Part shown: piece after piece, positions 34,007-42,545 of the stretch
How positions within the stretch are numbered: position 1 is the stretch's first letter
How the letters are laid out: each line of letters begins with the position of its first letter
Source: Planotetraspora thailandica
GTDB taxonomy: Bacteria > Actinomycetota > Actinomycetes > Streptosporangiales > Streptosporangiaceae
Length of the DNA: 64,000 nucleotides
Direction of reading: 5' to 3'
NCBI RefSeq assembly: GCF_016863335.1
Contig: NZ_BOOR01000008.1
Location: 186,001 to 250,000 of the forward strand
The notes under the pieces: model-generated
Seen by the model: only the letters and a program-made list of their open reading frames with translations
What the model was told of the DNA's origin: nothing
Database searches by the model: none
Made by a program: the position numbers and the translations under genes

Positions 34007-34867
34007 CTAGGTAAGAAGCACCTGGTCAAGGACGTGATTGCCAACAGCCGCCATGCTGGGATTATCGGCCGAGTAGGCGGCCAGGGCAGTGCCCAGGGCA
34101 AGTGCCCAGCCCCGTGCACGCTCCCAGGTCACTTCATCGGCGTCCACGTGTGATCGAAATACCTCACGGGCGTTCTCATCGAACACCAGCCAGGCGGCGG
34201 CCAGATCGGTGGCGGGGTCGCCGCTGGTGAGATCACCGAAGTCCAGAACAGCCAGCAGACCGTCCCCGTCGAGCAAGAGGTTCCCCGGGTGCGGGTCGCC
34301 GTGGAGCCACAGCGCGGGACCTTGCCAGGGACGGAGGGCCGCCAACTCCTCCCAGAGGGGCAGGAGCTCAGTTGATCGGGAAATCAACTGCAGGCGTTGC
34401 CGTACCGCTTCGTCGCGGGCGGCGAGCGGGACGCCGCGGACGGGGTTATGCGGTGCATCAGGCGGTGCAGGCCGGTGGAAGTCTGTCATGAACTCAGCCA
34501 GCGGGACGGCGATGCCGGAGCGTTCGGACGGCGGCACATCGGCGACCGTACGGCCTTCGAACCAGGGCGCGATCGTCCACGGCCATGGGTAGCCCTCGCC
34601 GGGCTCGCCGGCCCTGATGGGTACGGGCAGCGCGACGTCGACGTGCGCGGCCAGGACCGGCAGCCAGCGTTGCTCGTTGACGATGAGGTCGACGGCCACC
34701 TGTCGACGCGGCAGCCGTACGGACAGCTCCGTACCAAGGCGATAGATGACGTTGTCCCAGCCGTTGGCAACGAGGATGAGCGGTCCCGCCAGATCCGGGT
34801 GCTGGGCGCGAATCAAGCGGTCAACAAGGTCGTCGTCGATGTCGACTTCTGTCGCCGGGGTGTTCAT
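34007..34867 (-). CDS. Aminoglycoside-phosphotransferase-family kinase
   Basis: This 286-residue small-molecule kinase carries the catalytic loop LWLHGDPHPGNLLLD and the metal motif LDFGDLTSGDPATDLA. The N-lobe is recognisable from ILVANGWDNVIYRLG. The family includes antibiotic kinases and metabolic kinases; the substrate cannot be read here. The ATG at 34867 is used. It is convergent with the sigma factor, with only four bases between the stops. Confidence 0.88.
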   Translation of the reverse strand: MNTPATEVDIDDDLVDRLIRAQHPDLAGPLILVANGWDNVIYRLGTELSVRLPRRQVAVDLIVNEQRWLPVLAAHVDVALPVPIRAGEPGEGYPWPWTIAPWFEGRTVADVPPSERSGIAVPLAEFMTDFHRPAPPDAPHNPVRGVPLAARDEAVRQRLQLISRSTELLPLWEELAALRPWQGPALWLHGDPHPGNLLLDGDGLLAVLDFGDLTSGDPATDLAAAWLVFDENAREVFRSHVDADEVTWERARGWALALGTALAAYSADNPSMAAVGNHVLDQVLLT

Positions 34868-34945
34868 GGCGCAACGATATGGCGGGATGGCCTTGCGAAC
34901 GCTCTATGCCTGTTCGCCGCATCGATCTGTCTCGCCGCCGGTTTC

Positions 34946-35572
34946 TCACCGGGGAGCCGCAGGACTCGCACGATGGAGTCCCAGCATCAGGCGGAGCTGG
35001 GCCAGCAGAACGCCACGGAAGTCGGCGGGAGACGGCGTTGGATGGTGCAGGACACGGGAGATGACGGCTCCGGTCAGGATGGAGAACAGGAAGTCCGTCA
35101 CGTCGTCGGGTCCATGGGTGAGCGTGAATTCTCCCTGCTCGCCGCCTTCCCTTATTGCGGTCAGAAAGGGCGCCCGGTAGCGCTTCTGCACTTCCGCGCT
35201 GTACTTGTGAAGTTCGTCGTCCCGCATGGCGGCCCGCCAGAATTCGACGAGCATCCGCCGAACATGATCGGGATTATCCAGACTCCGATCGATCATGGCG
35301 ACCAGCCGCTCCCATGGATCACGTTCAGCGGCGGCTACTGCTTCCAGAGCCGCCACCTCCCGTTCGACGGAAAGCCCCATTGCCTCAATGACCATGTCCT
35401 CACGCGAACCGAAGTAATTCTGCAGCGTGCTGATCGCGACACCGCTGGCAGCCGATACGTCGGCGAAACGCGTATTCTCATAGCCGCGTTCGGCGAGCAC
35501 AACTGTTACCGACTCCAGGACGAGAGTTCGTTTCTCCCCGCCTGCGCGCCTTTTACGATTCGCTATAGGCAT
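34946..35572 (-). CDS. TetR-family regulator
   Basis: This 208-residue protein has an N-terminal helix-turn-helix (FADVSAASGVAISTLQNYFGSREDMVIEA) and a helical ligand domain. The ATG at 35572 is the first that gives a normal TetR length. It precedes MPIANRKRRAGGEKRTLVLES. No strong ribosome-binding site is seen. It lies downstream of a flavin oxidoreductase on the same strand, 155 bases away, and may control it. Confidence 0.88.
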   Translation of the reverse strand: MPIANRKRRAGGEKRTLVLESVTVVLAERGYENTRFADVSAASGVAISTLQNYFGSREDMVIEAMGLSVEREVAALEAVAAAERDPWERLVAMIDRSLDNPDHVRRMLVEFWRAAMRDDELHKYSAEVQKRYRAPFLTAIREGGEQGEFTLTHGPDDVTDFLFSILTGAVISRVLHHPTPSPADFRGVLLAQLRLMLGLHRASPAAPR

Positions 35573-35727
35573 GGCCGTACCATACTTTCGTGCCTGGTGG
35601 CCGTCAAACCAGGTGGGACGCGTGTCCAGGCAGGTGCGATCCGCCCCCATACGTACGGCACTGCCACCCCGGAGTTCCGCGCCCGGGGTGGCGATTACGC
35701 ATTGCGGCCCGCCCGTTCAGCCAACGG

Positions 35728-37101
35728 CTAAGCGAGGGGCGGGATGTTGTGGTTGTAGCGGAACACGTTGTGCGGGTCGTACACGGTCTTCGCCGCCTGC
35801 AGACGCTTATAGGTCACCTCGTCATACGCCAGCTGTACGTTCTCGACGGAGGCGTCGGCCGGCGAGAGGTAACTGGGGTGCTTCCGGCCGCCTCCGGACG
35901 AACTGAGCCTGTCGATCAGTTCCAGGCCCACGTCCTTGGAGGCGTTCACATCGCCGGGCGGAACCGCTGTCAACGCGAAGGCGGCGAATGCGGCGTCACG
36001 CCGTCCGACCGCGTTCGCCTTCTCCGGCGGAATTCCGAATGCGCCGCCGAGATGGGACAGGTTGACCATGGTGATGGGCGTGCCGGAATCCGGCCCTGCG
36101 ATGTCGAGGATCGCTTCCATTGCCGACGGGGACAATTCGTCGAGCACGACGAAATGCTCCACGGCGGCGCCCGGCTCGGTCGGATCGTTGGTAATGGACG
36201 CTATTTGCGCGAAGGGCATCATGGTCACGGTGTCGGCGAGTACCGGCGCGGCCGCCCGCAACGGGGCGACCAGTAGTTCACCGTCATGTGCCGAGCCCAG
36301 GTAGGCGACGCGAATGGAAACGGTGAGCTTTCCCCGCATGAAATCGGGAATGAAAGGCAGGTCGGGCGCGCGCAGGAAGACGATCGACGACGTCAATTCG
36401 TCAGGCGCCGTGGAAGTGAACCGCTGGTAGGCGTGCAGCACATCCCGTGCGTCGTCACCCGAGAAGTGCAGGGCTCCTGCGTACAGTTCCCGCACGGGGA
36501 ACAGGCGGAATTCCATCGCGGTGACGACGCCGAAGTTGCCTTTCCCGCCGAGCAGGGCGAAGAACAGGTCCTCGTCGGAATCCGGTGTGACATGGCGGAG
36601 TTCGCCGTCCGCGGTCACGACGTCGATCTCCAGGACATGGTCGGCCGCGTAGCCGAAGGCCCGGCCCATCGCGATGCTCACCCCGCCGCCGAGCGTGTAA
36701 CCGACGACACCGACCTGCGGTGAGGAACCGGCAAGTGGCGCGAGTCCGACTTTGGCGGCCTCTTCCACCACCTGACCCCAGCGGACGCCAGCTTCGACCC
36801 GAGCGGTCTTTTTCGCACTGTCAATCCGCACCTCCGTCATGCGACGCGTGGTGATCATGACGGCTTCTCCGGAAACGGACACGGAAGGACCGTGGCCGGT
36901 GTTGAGGACCGCGACGGGAAGGCCCCGGTCTCCTGCGAAGAGCACCGCCGCCTGGACGTCCGCCACGTCGGTGGCGCCAATGATCGCGTACGGACGGTGG
37001 GCGACGGTCATGTTGAACACCGACGCCTCGTCGGTGAAACCGTCGTCCTCGGGGAAGAGGACGGGCCCGCTGACGGATGAGAGCAGCAGGGAACGGGGCA
37101 T
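35728..37101 (-). CDS. FAD-binding oxidoreductase (berberine-bridge-like)
   Basis: This 457-residue flavoenzyme has the PCMH FAD-binding fold (VQAAVLFAGDRGLPVAVLNTGHG..., VGVVGYTLGGGVSIAMGRAFGYAADHV) and a C-terminal BBE segment (YKRLQAAKTVYDPHNVFRYNHNIPPL). The His of NTGHG is a candidate covalent FAD anchor. The second, cysteine, anchor of bicovalent members is not in the usual loop. The ATG at 37101 has AAAGG eight bases upstream. Such enzymes oxidise sugars, alcohols or secondary metabolites; the substrate is unknown. Confidence 0.88.
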   Translation of the reverse strand: MPRSLLLSSVSGPVLFPEDDGFTDEASVFNMTVAHRPYAIIGATDVADVQAAVLFAGDRGLPVAVLNTGHGPSVSVSGEAVMITTRRMTEVRIDSAKKTARVEAGVRWGQVVEEAAKVGLAPLAGSSPQVGVVGYTLGGGVSIAMGRAFGYAADHVLEIDVVTADGELRHVTPDSDEDLFFALLGGKGNFGVVTAMEFRLFPVRELYAGALHFSGDDARDVLHAYQRFTSTAPDELTSSIVFLRAPDLPFIPDFMRGKLTVSIRVAYLGSAHDGELLVAPLRAAAPVLADTVTMMPFAQIASITNDPTEPGAAVEHFVVLDELSPSAMEAILDIAGPDSGTPITMVNLSHLGGAFGIPPEKANAVGRRDAAFAAFALTAVPPGDVNASKDVGLELIDRLSSSGGGRKHPSYLSPADASVENVQLAYDEVTYKRLQAAKTVYDPHNVFRYNHNIPPLA

Positions 37102-37405
37102 GGCGATGCCTTTCTGATCTTGTCTTGCAGAGCCGGTACGAGCCGGGTGCCGATGACCGCAGGCGCGTCGGAGGCAGTCGTCCATTTGCCGGGCACGTGG
37201 GGGATTCGCCCGGCAGACGATCTGCGGTCCTTGTCGACCGCCCTGCGTTTTGTCGAGCCGACCATCAGGCGATCGGCATGGAATTACGGTACCACCATAC
37301 CGATTTGTGAAACCCGTATCGACGCTGGTGAGAGCTGTTCCGGCGCTCCCCCCTGGCTCGGCCACGCGGGACGGACAAACCGAACCGGCCGGCCGGTTCG
37401 CCGAG

Positions 37406-38173
37406 TCAGGCGTGCACACCCCCCGATTGGTCGTCGGGGTCTCCGCCGTTGATCGACAGGTAGGCCTCCAGTTCGGCGGCCCCGGCCAGCATCGCGCGCC
37501 CGCGGGCGGACAGCCGGCCGCGCCAGTCGCGCAGGGCGGCCTCCAGCGGCTCCAGCCCGCCGGCGGCCCGCACCTGGGCGAGCAGCGGGGCGATCTGCTC
37601 CAGCAGGTAGCCGCCCCGCCTGAGCTGGTGGGCCAGCCGGGCGTCCCGCACGTCGGCCTCGTCGTACACGCGGTACCCGGTCCGCGGGTCGCGGCGCGGC
37701 CGCACCAGCCCGGCGCGCTCCCATTTGCGCAGCGTCGCGGGCCGGATCCCGAGCTTTTTTGCCAACGGCCCGATGAACGTGCTGCCGGGCCCGGACACCG
37801 CGCCAGGTTCGGACGCCGCGATGGGGTCCAGGTCGCGGAGGGCGTTCTCCACGGCCTGGAGGGTCCGGCGGTCGTCGAGGAGTTGGGCGTGGCTCTCGTC
37901 GATGAGGCGGAACGCCTCCTCGACCGCGCCGCCGTTCACCGCCTGCATGATCGACGTCGCCGTCTGGTGGCCGTGGCCGGGCACCAGGGCGAGGAACGCG
38001 CGCAGGGCTCGCGCGTGCAGCGAGGTATAGGTGCGGTAGCCATGGGCTGTGCGACCGGCGGCCGGAAGGATGCCGGCCTCCTCGTAGTTCCTGATCGCCT
38101 GCGTGGACAGGCCGTGCCCGCGCGCCAGGTCAACCGGCCTGAGCCGCTCGCCGTTTTGAAGGTTTCGCCTCAT
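37406..38173 (-). CDS. TioE-type regulator with two MerR domains
   Basis: This 255-residue protein contains two MerR-like DNA-binding domains in series: one at the N-terminus (LRPVDLARGHGLSTQAIRNYEEAGILP) and one in the middle (IGPLAKKLGIRPATLRKWERAGLVRP). That duplication is typical of TioE-family regulators. The ATG at 38173 is 58 bases from the divergent esterase-like start, with a perfect inverted repeat between them. It probably controls that gene and itself. Confidence 0.88.
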   Translation of the reverse strand: MRRNLQNGERLRPVDLARGHGLSTQAIRNYEEAGILPAAGRTAHGYRTYTSLHARALRAFLALVPGHGHQTATSIMQAVNGGAVEEAFRLIDESHAQLLDDRRTLQAVENALRDLDPIAASEPGAVSGPGSTFIGPLAKKLGIRPATLRKWERAGLVRPRRDPRTGYRVYDEADVRDARLAHQLRRGGYLLEQIAPLLAQVRAAGGLEPLEAALRDWRGRLSARGRAMLAGAAELEAYLSINGGDPDDQSGGVHA

Positions 38174-38210
38174 GAGCCAGCCGATATCGCGGAAAAGTTT
38201 CAATCGAGGG

Positions 38211-38228
38211 TTCAACGATACCGTTGAA
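38211..38228. promoter_or_regulatory. Likely operator of the dual-MerR regulator
   Basis: TTCAACG, ATAC, CGTTGAA: a perfect 7+4+7 inverted repeat ending three bases before the esterase-like start. Its form fits a MerR-family site. Confidence 0.65.
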
Positions 38229-38231
38229 GGT

Positions 38232-39434
38232 ATGGCTACTGGCATCAAGGACATCGCCCATGCCGTCGAAGCCGCCGCCGTCATGAGGCTGCTCCCGGCT
38301 CGGCCGCGGCTGCTCGCGCTGGGCGAGCCCACCCACGGCGAGGACACGCTGCTCGACGTGCGGAACGAGCTCTTCCAGCAGCTCGTCGAGCAGGAGGGCT
38401 ACCGGTCGATCGCGATCGAGAGCGACTGCATGATGGGCCTGGTCGTCGACGACTACGTCACCTCGGGCACCGGCACCCTCGACGACGTCATGGAGCGCGG
38501 CTTCAGCCACGGGTTCGGCGCGTCGGCGGCCAACCGCGAGCTCGTGCGCTGGATGCGCGCTTACAACGACGGCCGGCCCGCGTCCGAACGCCTGCGCTTC
38601 GCCGGTTTCGACGGCCCGCTGGAGATCACCGGCGCCGCGAGCCCGCGGCAGGCCCTCACCGCACTCCACGGCTACCTCGCAGCCTGGGTGGGCGCGGACC
38701 TGCTTTCCTGTGCCGCGGAAACGATCGACCGCCTGCTCGGGGCCGACGACCGGTGGAACAATCCCGCCACGATGATGGACCCGGCCCAGTCCGTGGGGCA
38801 GTCGGCCGAGGCCAGGGAGTTGCGGCTGCTCGCCGACGATCTGGTGGCGCTGCTCGACGCGCAGACGCCGCACCTGATCGCGGCGACCTCGCGGGACGAC
38901 TGGGACCGGGCACGCCTGTACGGGCGCACCGCCACCGGCCTGCTGCGCTACCACTTCTGGATGGCGGACACCTCACCAAGCCGCATGACGCGGCTGGTGG
39001 GCCTGCGGGACCAGATGATGGCCGACAACCTCCTCGCCGTCGCGGAGCGGAGCCCGGTGCTGGTCCACGCTCACAACCGGCATCTTCAGCGGGACAAGAG
39101 CACGATGCGGATGGGCGGCCTGCCGCTGGAATGGTGGAGCGCCGGCGCGATCGTGAGCGCCCACCTGGGGGAGGAGTACGCCTTCCTGGCCACGGCACTC
39201 GGCACCATCCGGCACCAGGGGGTGGACACCCCGCCCCCGGACACCGTCGAAGGGCTCCTCTACACGCTCCCGGAGGACCACTACGTCGTCGACGCCCGTC
39301 GCCTGGCCGACGCCCTCGGCGACGGGCTGCCCGCCCCTCGCGTGTCCCCCTACTACGGCTACTTCCCGCTGGACCCGGCCCACCTGGCCGACAACGACGG
39401 GATCGTGTTCGTCAAGGACGTTCCGCGGAGTTAG
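38232..39434 (+). CDS. Erythromycin-esterase-family protein
   Basis: This 400-residue protein matches the erythromycin esterase/succinoglycan-hydrolase-like superfamily: LALGEPTHGEDTLLDVRNELFQQLV, a conserved glutamate in AIESDCMMG, MRAYN, and HAHNRHLQRD. Members hydrolyse macrolide lactones, but many homologues have other roles. The ATG at 38232 is chosen because the palindromic operator ends just before it; an ATG at 38172 would place the operator inside the coding region. It is divergent from the dual-MerR regulator. Confidence 0.88.
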   Translation: MATGIKDIAHAVEAAAVMRLLPARPRLLALGEPTHGEDTLLDVRNELFQQLVEQEGYRSIAIESDCMMGLVVDDYVTSGTGTLDDVMERGFSHGFGASAANRELVRWMRAYNDGRPASERLRFAGFDGPLEITGAASPRQALTALHGYLAAWVGADLLSCAAETIDRLLGADDRWNNPATMMDPAQSVGQSAEARELRLLADDLVALLDAQTPHLIAATSRDDWDRARLYGRTATGLLRYHFWMADTSPSRMTRLVGLRDQMMADNLLAVAERSPVLVHAHNRHLQRDKSTMRMGGLPLEWWSAGAIVSAHLGEEYAFLATALGTIRHQGVDTPPPDTVEGLLYTLPEDHYVVDARRLADALGDGLPAPRVSPYYGYFPLDPAHLADNDGIVFVKDVPRS

Positions 39435-39594
39435 GCTCCTCAGCCGCGGCGCGACGATCAGCGGCAGCGCTACGTGGACGTCGTGCACCGCCGGTTACGT
39501 CCGTCCCCAGGCTTGCGTGAGAACGAACACGCCGCCGGCCCAGCCGTAATCCCCTCATAGGGGTTCCGTCGTCCCGTCAGACGTTTTGCGGAAA

Positions 39595-39621
39595 GACGGC
39601 CGCCCGGCACGGGCGGCCGTC
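39595..39621 (-). terminator. Terminator of gamma-glutamyltransferase
   Basis: A 12-base perfect stem (GACGGCCGCCCG and complement) with a three-base loop, followed on the minus strand by TTTCCGC. Confidence 0.75.
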
Positions 39622-39640
39622 CTGTCCGGCACACGTCGCT

Positions 39641-41548
39641 CTACCAGCCGACGGCCTGACCGTCCTTGCGGAAGTCCGATCCCGCACGGTAGACGCCGTT
39701 CACCGGCGGGTCGCCTTCAATGCCCTTGCCGTGCGGCGGCTTGGCGGTCGGGTCCTCTGTGAAGAGCAGCGCCTGGTAGCCGCCCATGAGGTCGCCGTTG
39801 GCGCGGACCGGATTCTGGCCGAACGCAGCCAACTGTTTCCCGACGGCGTCGTAGAGGCCCGACTCGAGATCCAGCTGGTCGGTGGCCTGGTCGTGGTGGA
39901 AGCGTGCCGCGTCTCCCGCGGCCTGCACGTTCATCCCCAGATCCACCATGTTGACGATCTCCTGGACCTGGGCCTGCGGTTGTTCGTCCCCGCTCATCGT
40001 CCCGAACGCCAGCAGCGGCTTGCCGTCCTTCATGACGAAGGCCGGGATGATCGTGTGGAACGGGCGCTTACGCGGCCCGACCAGGTTGGGGTTCGCCGGG
40101 TCGAGCGAGAACAGGTTGCCCCTGTCCTGAAGCGGGAAGCCGTACCCGGGCACGGTGATCTGCGACCCGAAGTAGTCGTAGATGCTGTAGATGAAGGACA
40201 CCATGTTCCCCCATCGGTCGCCGACGGTGAGGTACACGGTGTCGCCGTGGTGGACGGTCTTCACCTCGGGCGCCTGCGCGTGAGTGAGCGAGATCTTGCC
40301 GCAGAGCGAGCGGGCGTACTCCTTGGAGATCAGCCGCTCGTACGGCACCGGCGCGAAACGCGGGTCGGCGTTGTAGGTCTCGAGGTCGGAGAAGGCGAGC
40401 TTCTTGGCCTCGACGAGCACCTGCCAGTACGTGGCCGAACGCGGGCCGAGCGCCTTGAGGTCGTAGCCCAGGCGCGGGGCGCACTGCTCGATGATGTTGA
40501 GCATCTCGAGCGTGGCGAAGCCCTGGGAGTTCGGCGGCGTCTCGTAGACGTCGTAGCCCTTGTACGTCGTGGAGATCGGCGTGACCCACTCGGAGTGGAA
40601 GTCGGACAGGTCGGAGGGCACCCACTTCGCGCCCAGCCGGTTGACCTTGGCGAGGATGGCGTCCGCGATGGGCCCCTTGTAGAACGCGTCCCGCCCGCGG
40701 CTCGCGAGCGTGCGGTAGGCCGTGGCCAGGTCGGGGTTCCGCACGACGCTGTACAGCGGGGGTGCCTTGCCGTCGACGAGGAAGGTCTTCACCGAGTCAG
40801 GGTCCTGGGCGAGGTCCTCCTCCATGTACTCCCAGTCGCTGTGGATCCGCTCGGTGAGGCCGTAGCCCTGTTCGGCCGTCGTGATCGCCGGCTTGAGCAC
40901 CTGGTCGAAGTCCATGGTGCCGAAGCGCCGCAGCAGCTGGTCCCAGCCGTCGACCGCGCCGGGCACGGTGATGCTGTGGACCCCGTGCAGGGGAACACCT
41001 GTTTCCGCGTCGTAGCCGAGCTTCGTGAAGTAGTCGGGGGTCCACGACCGCGGTGCCCAGCCGCTGGCGTTCAGCCCGTACAGGCGGCGGTCCTTGGCGG
41101 AGTAGTAGAGCATGAACATGTCGCCGCCGATTCCGGCGCTGTACGGCTCGACCACGCCGAGCATGGCCGCCGTGGCGACCGCGGCGTCGGCCGCGTTCCC
41201 TCCCCGCTTGAGGATGTCGAGCCCCGCCTGCGCGGCGAGGGGCTGGCTCGTGGCGACCACGCCGTGCCGGGCCAGGACCTCCGAACCGGTCTGGCCGGCC
41301 CAGTTGCTGGCGCGGTCACCACGCTCGGCGGTGATGGAGGCGCCGGGATCCGGATTCTTCTTGTTCGGTGTCCCGAAGGGGGTGTCGGACACGGTGCCGG
41401 GATTGCCGGACGCGCCCAGGGCGAGGGAGCCCGGCAGGATCACCGAACTCACCGCGACGGCCACGGCGGACGCCGTGATCACCAGTCGCCGGCGTAATGC
41501 GTCGTCCGGGCCTCGAGATGTGCTGTGCGGAACAAGCGGTTTTCTCAC
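39641..41548 (-). CDS. ggt: Gamma-glutamyltransferase, exported
   Basis: This 635-residue precursor cleaves gamma-glutamyl bonds of glutathione-like compounds after self-processing. A signal peptide spans about residues 20-46. The large-subunit start (ARHGVVATSQPLAAQAGLDILKRGGNAADAAVAT) and the processing region HHGDTVYLTVGD place the N-terminal threonine of the small subunit at the Thr of GDT. An oxyanion-type glycine pair (MSGDEQPQAQ) follows. GGAGG lies five bases before the GTG. This organism appears to make mycothiol rather than glutathione, so the natural donor is unclear. Confidence 0.92.
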   Translation of the reverse strand: MRKPLVPHSTSRGPDDALRRRLVITASAVAVAVSSVILPGSLALGASGNPGTVSDTPFGTPNKKNPDPGASITAERGDRASNWAGQTGSEVLARHGVVATSQPLAAQAGLDILKRGGNAADAAVATAAMLGVVEPYSAGIGGDMFMLYYSAKDRRLYGLNASGWAPRSWTPDYFTKLGYDAETGVPLHGVHSITVPGAVDGWDQLLRRFGTMDFDQVLKPAITTAEQGYGLTERIHSDWEYMEEDLAQDPDSVKTFLVDGKAPPLYSVVRNPDLATAYRTLASRGRDAFYKGPIADAILAKVNRLGAKWVPSDLSDFHSEWVTPISTTYKGYDVYETPPNSQGFATLEMLNIIEQCAPRLGYDLKALGPRSATYWQVLVEAKKLAFSDLETYNADPRFAPVPYERLISKEYARSLCGKISLTHAQAPEVKTVHHGDTVYLTVGDRWGNMVSFIYSIYDYFGSQITVPGYGFPLQDRGNLFSLDPANPNLVGPRKRPFHTIIPAFVMKDGKPLLAFGTMSGDEQPQAQVQEIVNMVDLGMNVQAAGDAARFHHDQATDQLDLESGLYDAVGKQLAAFGQNPVRANGDLMGGYQALLFTEDPTAKPPHGKGIEGDPPVNGVYRAGSDFRKDGQAVGW

Positions 41549-41635
41549 CAGTACCTCCGTGCTCGCCGGATGCGGCTATAGGCGTGTGACCAGCGGTTCA
41601 CCGTGTTTGCGTTCGAGATCCAGGTCGTTTACCTA

Positions 41636-41669
41636 GCGATGATAGATAAATGATCGCCGCGATAATAGA
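41636..41669. promoter_or_regulatory. Direct repeats before the TetR gene
   Basis: GCGATGATAGA (41636-41646) and GCGATAATAGA (41659-41669) differ by one base and sit in an A+T-richer stretch just before the ATG. They are candidate operator half-sites between ggt and the regulator. Confidence 0.4.
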
Positions 41670-41672
41670 CCC

Positions 41673-42338
41673 ATGCCGCGGCCCAACCATTCCGATCAGA
41701 CCCGCACCCAGATCGTCGAGGCCGCGGTCGCGTTGATCGACGCGGCGGGGATCGAGGCGCTGTCCACCCGCAGGCTCGCCGCCGAGCTGGGGGTCCGCGG
41801 CCCGACCCTGTATCACTACTTCGCCGACAAGAACGCCCTGCTCGGCGCGGTGAGGGATCGGATCTCCGAGGAGATCTGGACGGGCGCGGAGTCGCGGCTG
41901 GCCGGCGTCGAGACGGGCGACTGGGAGAGCGTGCTGCGGGCCTATGTCGAGGGCGCTCTGAGCGCCATGGCCAGGCACCCGAAGGCCGTCGGTCTCATGG
42001 CACTGGGCGTCGCGACGCGACAGCGGACGCTGCACGGATACGAGATGATGCTCGGGCGTCTGACGGCATGCGGCTGGCCGCTTGAGATCGCCTGGCAGAT
42101 CTTCCTCGCCGCCGAGAACCTGATGCTGAGTGCCGCGCTCGAAGCCGGTCAGCCCACGTTCGCGCCGCTGCCCGAGCAGACCGCGGAGCTGCCTCTGCTG
42201 CGCGCCCTCACCGACGAGCTCAGGGCCAGGCCGTCGCTCGACCGCGGTTACGCCACGGGGCTCGACGCGCTGATCGCGGGCATCGGCGCGACCCTCGGCG
42301 TCCACCGGACCCAGGACGGCGCCAGCCCGTCGAGCTGA
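41673..42338 (+). CDS. TetR-family regulator
   Basis: This 221-residue protein has the classic helix-turn-helix (LSTRRLAAELGVRGPTLYHYFADKNALL) and a TetR_C-like ligand domain (YEMMLGRLTACGWPLEIAWQIFLAAENLMLSAALEAG). It is divergent from ggt, 124 bases away, and could regulate it. Confidence 0.92.
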   Translation: MPRPNHSDQTRTQIVEAAVALIDAAGIEALSTRRLAAELGVRGPTLYHYFADKNALLGAVRDRISEEIWTGAESRLAGVETGDWESVLRAYVEGALSAMARHPKAVGLMALGVATRQRTLHGYEMMLGRLTACGWPLEIAWQIFLAAENLMLSAALEAGQPTFAPLPEQTAELPLLRALTDELRARPSLDRGYATGLDALIAGIGATLGVHRTQDGASPSS

Positions 42339-42475
42339 CGTGCCGGCGGGTGGCTCTCGCGCGAATACACCGCCCCCCATGAATGGTCAAGGCGGGCACT
42401 ACCGTCGTTATCCATTGACAGAAGAGGCCTGAACTACGGATTTCGTCGTGATTTACAGATATCTCGAATGATTCA

Positions 42476-42504
42476 TTGACGGATCAGGCATGTGCTTCTA
42501 GCGT
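42476..42504 (+). promoter_or_regulatory. Sigma-70-type promoter
   Basis: TTGACG, a 17-base spacer and TAGCGT, 41 bases before the start of the Tat-exported flavoprotein. Confidence 0.55.
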
Positions 42505-42545
42505 CCGCAGCATCCGTCGATCAAGAGCAAGATTCGAGGTGCTCT

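Noticed and set aside
39731-41497. 588-residue plus-strand frame opposite ggt
   Set aside because: Antisense of a gene with intact catalytic motifs and signal peptide.
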